In this document: piece after piece, positions 61,070-64,000 of the stretch | How positions within the stretch are numbered: the first letter of the stretch is position 1 | Layout: every line of letters starts with the position of its first letter | DNA from: Glandiceps talaboti | Taxonomy: Eukaryota > Hemichordata > Enteropneusta > Spengelidae | DNA length: 64,000 nucleotides | Direction of reading: 5' to 3' | Assembly: GCF_964340395.1 (NCBI RefSeq) | Contig: NC_135564.1 | Span: 1,255,001-1,319,000 of the forward strand | Program-made: the position numbers and the translations under genes | The notes under the pieces: model-generated | Told to the model about the DNA's origin: nothing | The model's database searches: none | The model's input: only the letters and a program-made list of their open reading frames with translations

Positions 61070-61400
61070 AATCTAAATGGATAAGGTTAATCTCTTGTGG
61101 ATCTTTTCTTGCCAACTCAGCATTTTTATGCCTTTTCAGAATTCAGATGTATTTCTGGAATTGCTTTCCCGACTGTATGATACAAACATGGCATTGTAAT
61201 TTGTCCCAAAATATGTCAGAGTTGATAAAAATATTACAATCTTAAAGGAAAAGGACAATTTCTTGCGGACGCTTTCTTGCCAACTCAGCATTTTTATTGC
61301 TTCACAGAATGTGCTCTAAATTACATTTTGGCCCTTTTGCCCGATCGTAAGATACATGGATATTGTAATTTGTTAACAAAAGATATGTATCCTGTAAACA
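61070..61400. repeat. Two-copy repeat, about 175-bp unit
   Basis: TTCTTGCCAACTCAGCATTT (61106 and 61284), followed by CACAGAAT-type, TTGCCCGA / TTCCCGACTG and ATTGTAATTTGT phrases in both units. Confidence 0.75.
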
Positions 61401-61462
61401 CCACTAGGTTACTAGTCTGTCTGTTGTTTATGTTAAGGACAATGCATAACTTATTGTAAGTA

Positions 61463-61565
61463 TTTAAAGTCTACCAGAACACTATAAAGTCTACCAGAGC
61501 TCTATAAAGTCTACCAGAGCTCTATAAAGTCTACCAGAGCTCTATAAAGTCTACCAGAGCTCTCC
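61463..61565. repeat. 20-bp tandem repeat, 5 copies
   Basis: TATAAAGTCTACCAGAGCTC repeated almost perfectly. Each unit contains TATAAA. Confidence 0.93.
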
Positions 61566-61854
61566 CCACTATACACATTGTCTGCTCGCGCTCATCTCAT
61601 CTAAGCAAATGGTACCCAGGTTGTCTAACACTGTGAGCTACTCAGAGGACTGCTATAGTTAGAACTTGGGACAGTTTCTGATCAGCTCCAATCTGTAATT
61701 TTTGTTCTAGCACGCAATTGTTTGAGTTGTGGCAGTCTAAGGATTTCAGTAATAACAATGAAAAACGTCATCATTTGTGATACAACAAAAATAGAACCTA
61801 AAGCAGCAGATGTAGTTTGAAGTAAACATTGAACAGAAAGTAACAACCGTTCTG

Positions 61855-62620
61855 ATTTGTGAAACTAAAGTGAGTTTGCAACTGCCACGCTGATTGGTGA
61901 AATTGAAATACAAGAGTTTGCAACAGCCATGCTGATTGGTGAAATTGAAATACAAGAGTTTGCACCAGCTACAGTATGCTGATTGGCAAGATTGAAATAT
62001 AAGAGTTTGCAGAGACATGATGATTGGTGAGATTGAGTTTGCACCAGCTATGTTTATTGGTTAAATTGAAATACAAGAGTTTGCAACAGCCATGCTGATT
62101 GGTAAAATTGAAATACAAGAGTTTACAACAGCCATGCTTATTGGTAAAATTGAAATACAAGAGTTTGCAACAGCTATGCTTATTGGTAAAATTGAAATAC
62201 AAGAGTTTGCAACAGCTATGCTTATTGGTAAAATTGAAATACAAGAGTTTGCAACAGCTATGTTATGAAATTGAAATACAAGTTTGCAACAGCCGTGCTG
62301 ATTGGTGAAATTGATAGACAAGAGTTGCAACAGCTATGTTATGAAATTGAAATACAAGTTTGCAACAGCTATGCTGATAGGTGAAATTGATAGACAAGAG
62401 TTGCAACAGCTATGCTGATTGGTGAGACTGAAATACTGGATTTTACAATAGCCATGCTGATTGTGATGAAATTGAAATGTGAGACTTCGCAACAGCCATG
62501 CTGATTGGTAAATAGAAGTACTGGATTTTACAATAGCCATGCTGATTGGTGAATAGAAGTATGAGATTTTACAACAGCCATGCTGATTGGTGAATAGAAA
62601 TATGAGACTTTAACTGGATT
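61855..62620. repeat. 47-bp minisatellite with GCTGATTGGT, about 16 copies
   Basis: GCTGATTGGTGAAATTGAAA and TACAAGAGTTTGCAACAGCC alternate about every 47 bp, with shorter units of 30-37 bp in places. Nearly every unit carries ATTGG (CCAAT on the other strand). Open frames on the minus strand (90, 91, 89 codons) come from the repeat. Confidence 0.93.
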
Positions 62621-62674
62621 TGAGATGTAATTGGTAAGGTAGAAGGAAGTAATTGTCCCTAAACTACAGTATTG

Positions 62675-62748
62675 ACGCGGGTTAGCGCCCTGGGCGGATT
62701 TAATCCGCCCACACCCTCAACTGGTGGATGGGCGGGTTAACCACGCGT
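62675..62748. mobile_element. Tiny GC-rich double palindrome, possible micro-MITE
   Basis: ACGCGGGTTAGCGCCC (62675-62690) and GGGCGGGTTAACCACGCGT (62730-62748) are imperfect inverted copies. Between them is GGGCGGATT-T-AATCCGCCC (62692-62710), a perfect 9-bp inverted repeat around one base. The block is sharply GC-rich in AT-rich surroundings. A regulatory element with GGGCGGG is the alternative. Confidence 0.45.
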
Positions 62749-62845
62749 ACCCTATCTTGAGGTTAAAACCATGTCTAATATTTACTGTAAATGTTACAAA
62801 CGCACAAACGAAACAGACTGATGTAAAGTTCTGACGATACATAAC

Positions 62846-63113
62846 CAGGGGTGAACAAATCATTGTGAACTGGTGGTCTCCGGACCAGTGCCTTAAAAAA
62901 TCCAGTGGTCCTGCTGAAAGAATTAGTGGTTGCAGGTCCTGCTAATGTGAAACATTAAATCTTACCTATGAATCTGTATATTCAGATGATTTTTTAACAT
63001 AGTTATTAACAGTAAGGTACTGGTCCAACAGACCAGACAAAGTAAAATTTGTGTGGTCCGCCCAAAAAAATCGCTAGTCCCGGACCCAGGACTAGTGGAT
63101 TTGTTCATCCCTG
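62846..63113 (-). mobile_element. hAT-like MITE, copy 3
   Basis: Left edge CAGGGGTGAACAAATC and right edge GGATTTGTTCATCCCTG, aligned over the whole length with copy 2. The five bases ATAAC lie immediately outside both ends, possibly a partial target duplication. Confidence 0.8.
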
Positions 63114-64000
63114 ATAACAGTTCCGGGTCGCCTGCCAGGAACTAGGAGTGTTTAGATGTCTGGTATGTAAGCATTAGAAGAAGCATCAAACAAAAAATTT
63201 GATACTAAATAGAATATTCATTTCCTTAAGATAGTCGGATTATGCATGATATAGAAAAATTACCACACCTTGCAAAAAATGTTCAATGTATCCCATCAGT
63301 GACACTCTATCCTTGATATACATGTATGTGACACAAAATGAACTTTTTAACAACATACTATACTGGAGGGATTCAATGATAAATAGTGCTTTCAACCCAA
63401 TATCAAAACACTTTGTCATGTTTATTATATTTGTATTGTCATTAACACTTCTAAAACCACCTCCAGCTGTGACTTGCAGGTCCTAAAACACTTCAGAAAA
63501 TTGTACAATTCATCAAAGTAGTACTTGGGAGATATCATATTCTAATTTTAGATGAACCCAATACTGGATATACAAATCACCTTGTCAAATGTACCAACAA
63601 ACACAGTACAGGGTGGATTGATGCATGAACAAATATTTCAAGTGTTTGTTGACGTCAGGGGATAATTAGCAGTTTCAACACTAAGAATGTTTTTCAGCAT
63701 GTTTCATCAAATTCATGCATAAAAGTTAAATTTTAGTAATAATCTATAAGGTATAAATATTTTGCAAACAGCATTTAAGTGGAAAGATCACAGGTGTTAC
63801 AATATCAAGAGAAATTAAGATAATAGAACTTTTATTTTGTGTTTTATTTTTAATAAATTTAAAAATGCAGTTTCTACTTTAACTTGTATACTGATATATG
63901 GTCCTCTATCTCTTACGATGTGGTGACTCGCAAAAAATGCCAGTTTTTCTCATTTTGACTCACAACAAAATTTGGCTATCATTAGACGGCCCACTGTTGA

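Larger units (their letters stand above)
53401..64000. other. Intergenic region upstream of DGK, repeat-rich
   Basis: This is the sequence 5' of the DGK start (which reads leftward). No exon of a neighbouring gene is recognisable. It holds the 23-bp array, two hAT-like MITEs, a CORE-SINE, a nested inverted-repeat element and several short arrays listed separately. The stretches 53401-54784, 56476-57074, 58190-59229 and 63114-64000 contain nothing I can name. Confidence 0.45.

Overview
This window is nuclear DNA of a metazoan, most likely a marine invertebrate. It is AT-rich, almost without coding sequence, and crowded with minisatellites, microsatellites and short non-autonomous transposons. 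The evidence for an animal is one real coding exon with a perfect GTAAGT splice donor, a CORE-SINE/MIR-like element with an L2-type tail, and MITEs with terminal inverted repeats. I cannot name the species or phylum; the repeat style would fit a hemichordate, echinoderm, mollusc or amphioxus.

The only gene I can support lies on the minus strand. Its first coding exon is at 53096-53171. The 25 residues contain WDKFSPSEFQQLQDYA, matching the N-terminus of type I diacylglycerol kinases (DGK alpha/beta/gamma; vertebrate proteins have SPSEF-QLQKY-EYSTKK at this place). An in-frame stop upstream fixes the ATG, and the exon ends in a phase-1 intron. No second exon could be found by eye, so 1-53095 is best read as a very long first intron (or intron plus unseen short exons), and about 53400-64000 as promoter and upstream intergenic DNA.

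The rest is repeat biology. 1-24 kb: a piggyBac-like MITE (1951-2147), the two members of a MITE family in which the second has amplified an internal 72-bp module about 12 times (4369-4556 and 14299-15307), a 55-bp array (6641-7035), an 84-bp array grown from a dispersed element (11629-12045), a 57-bp array (13067-13335), a poly-G/poly-C inverted repeat (15691-15960) and a 58-bp array (17556-17905). 24-45 kb: a second MITE family with TAAGGCC ends, dispersed 80-85-bp monomers, a 27-36-bp array (30880-31455), a 45-bp array open in three frames (32541-33070), compound microsatellites (35694-36052), a hAT-like MITE (37753-38022), a tRNA-like Pol III unit (39805-39897) and a 42-bp array whose every unit carries GGTAAGT (42034-42585). 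45-64 kb: a foldback MITE with a perfect 9-bp target duplication (47201-47444), the DGK exon, a 23-bp array (55655-56475), two more copies of the hAT-like MITE, a CORE-SINE (59230-59488), a nested inverted-repeat element (59519-60342), an ATTGG-bearing array (61855-62620) and a tiny GC-rich palindrome (62675-62748).

Most long open frames here are by-products of tandem arrays whose unit has no stop codon; periods of 42, 45, 57, 72 and 84 bp are multiples of three and stay open. I see no rRNA, CRISPR array, bacterial-type operon or virus. No new biological system is demonstrated; the most interesting pattern is the repeated origin of minisatellites from inside small transposons.
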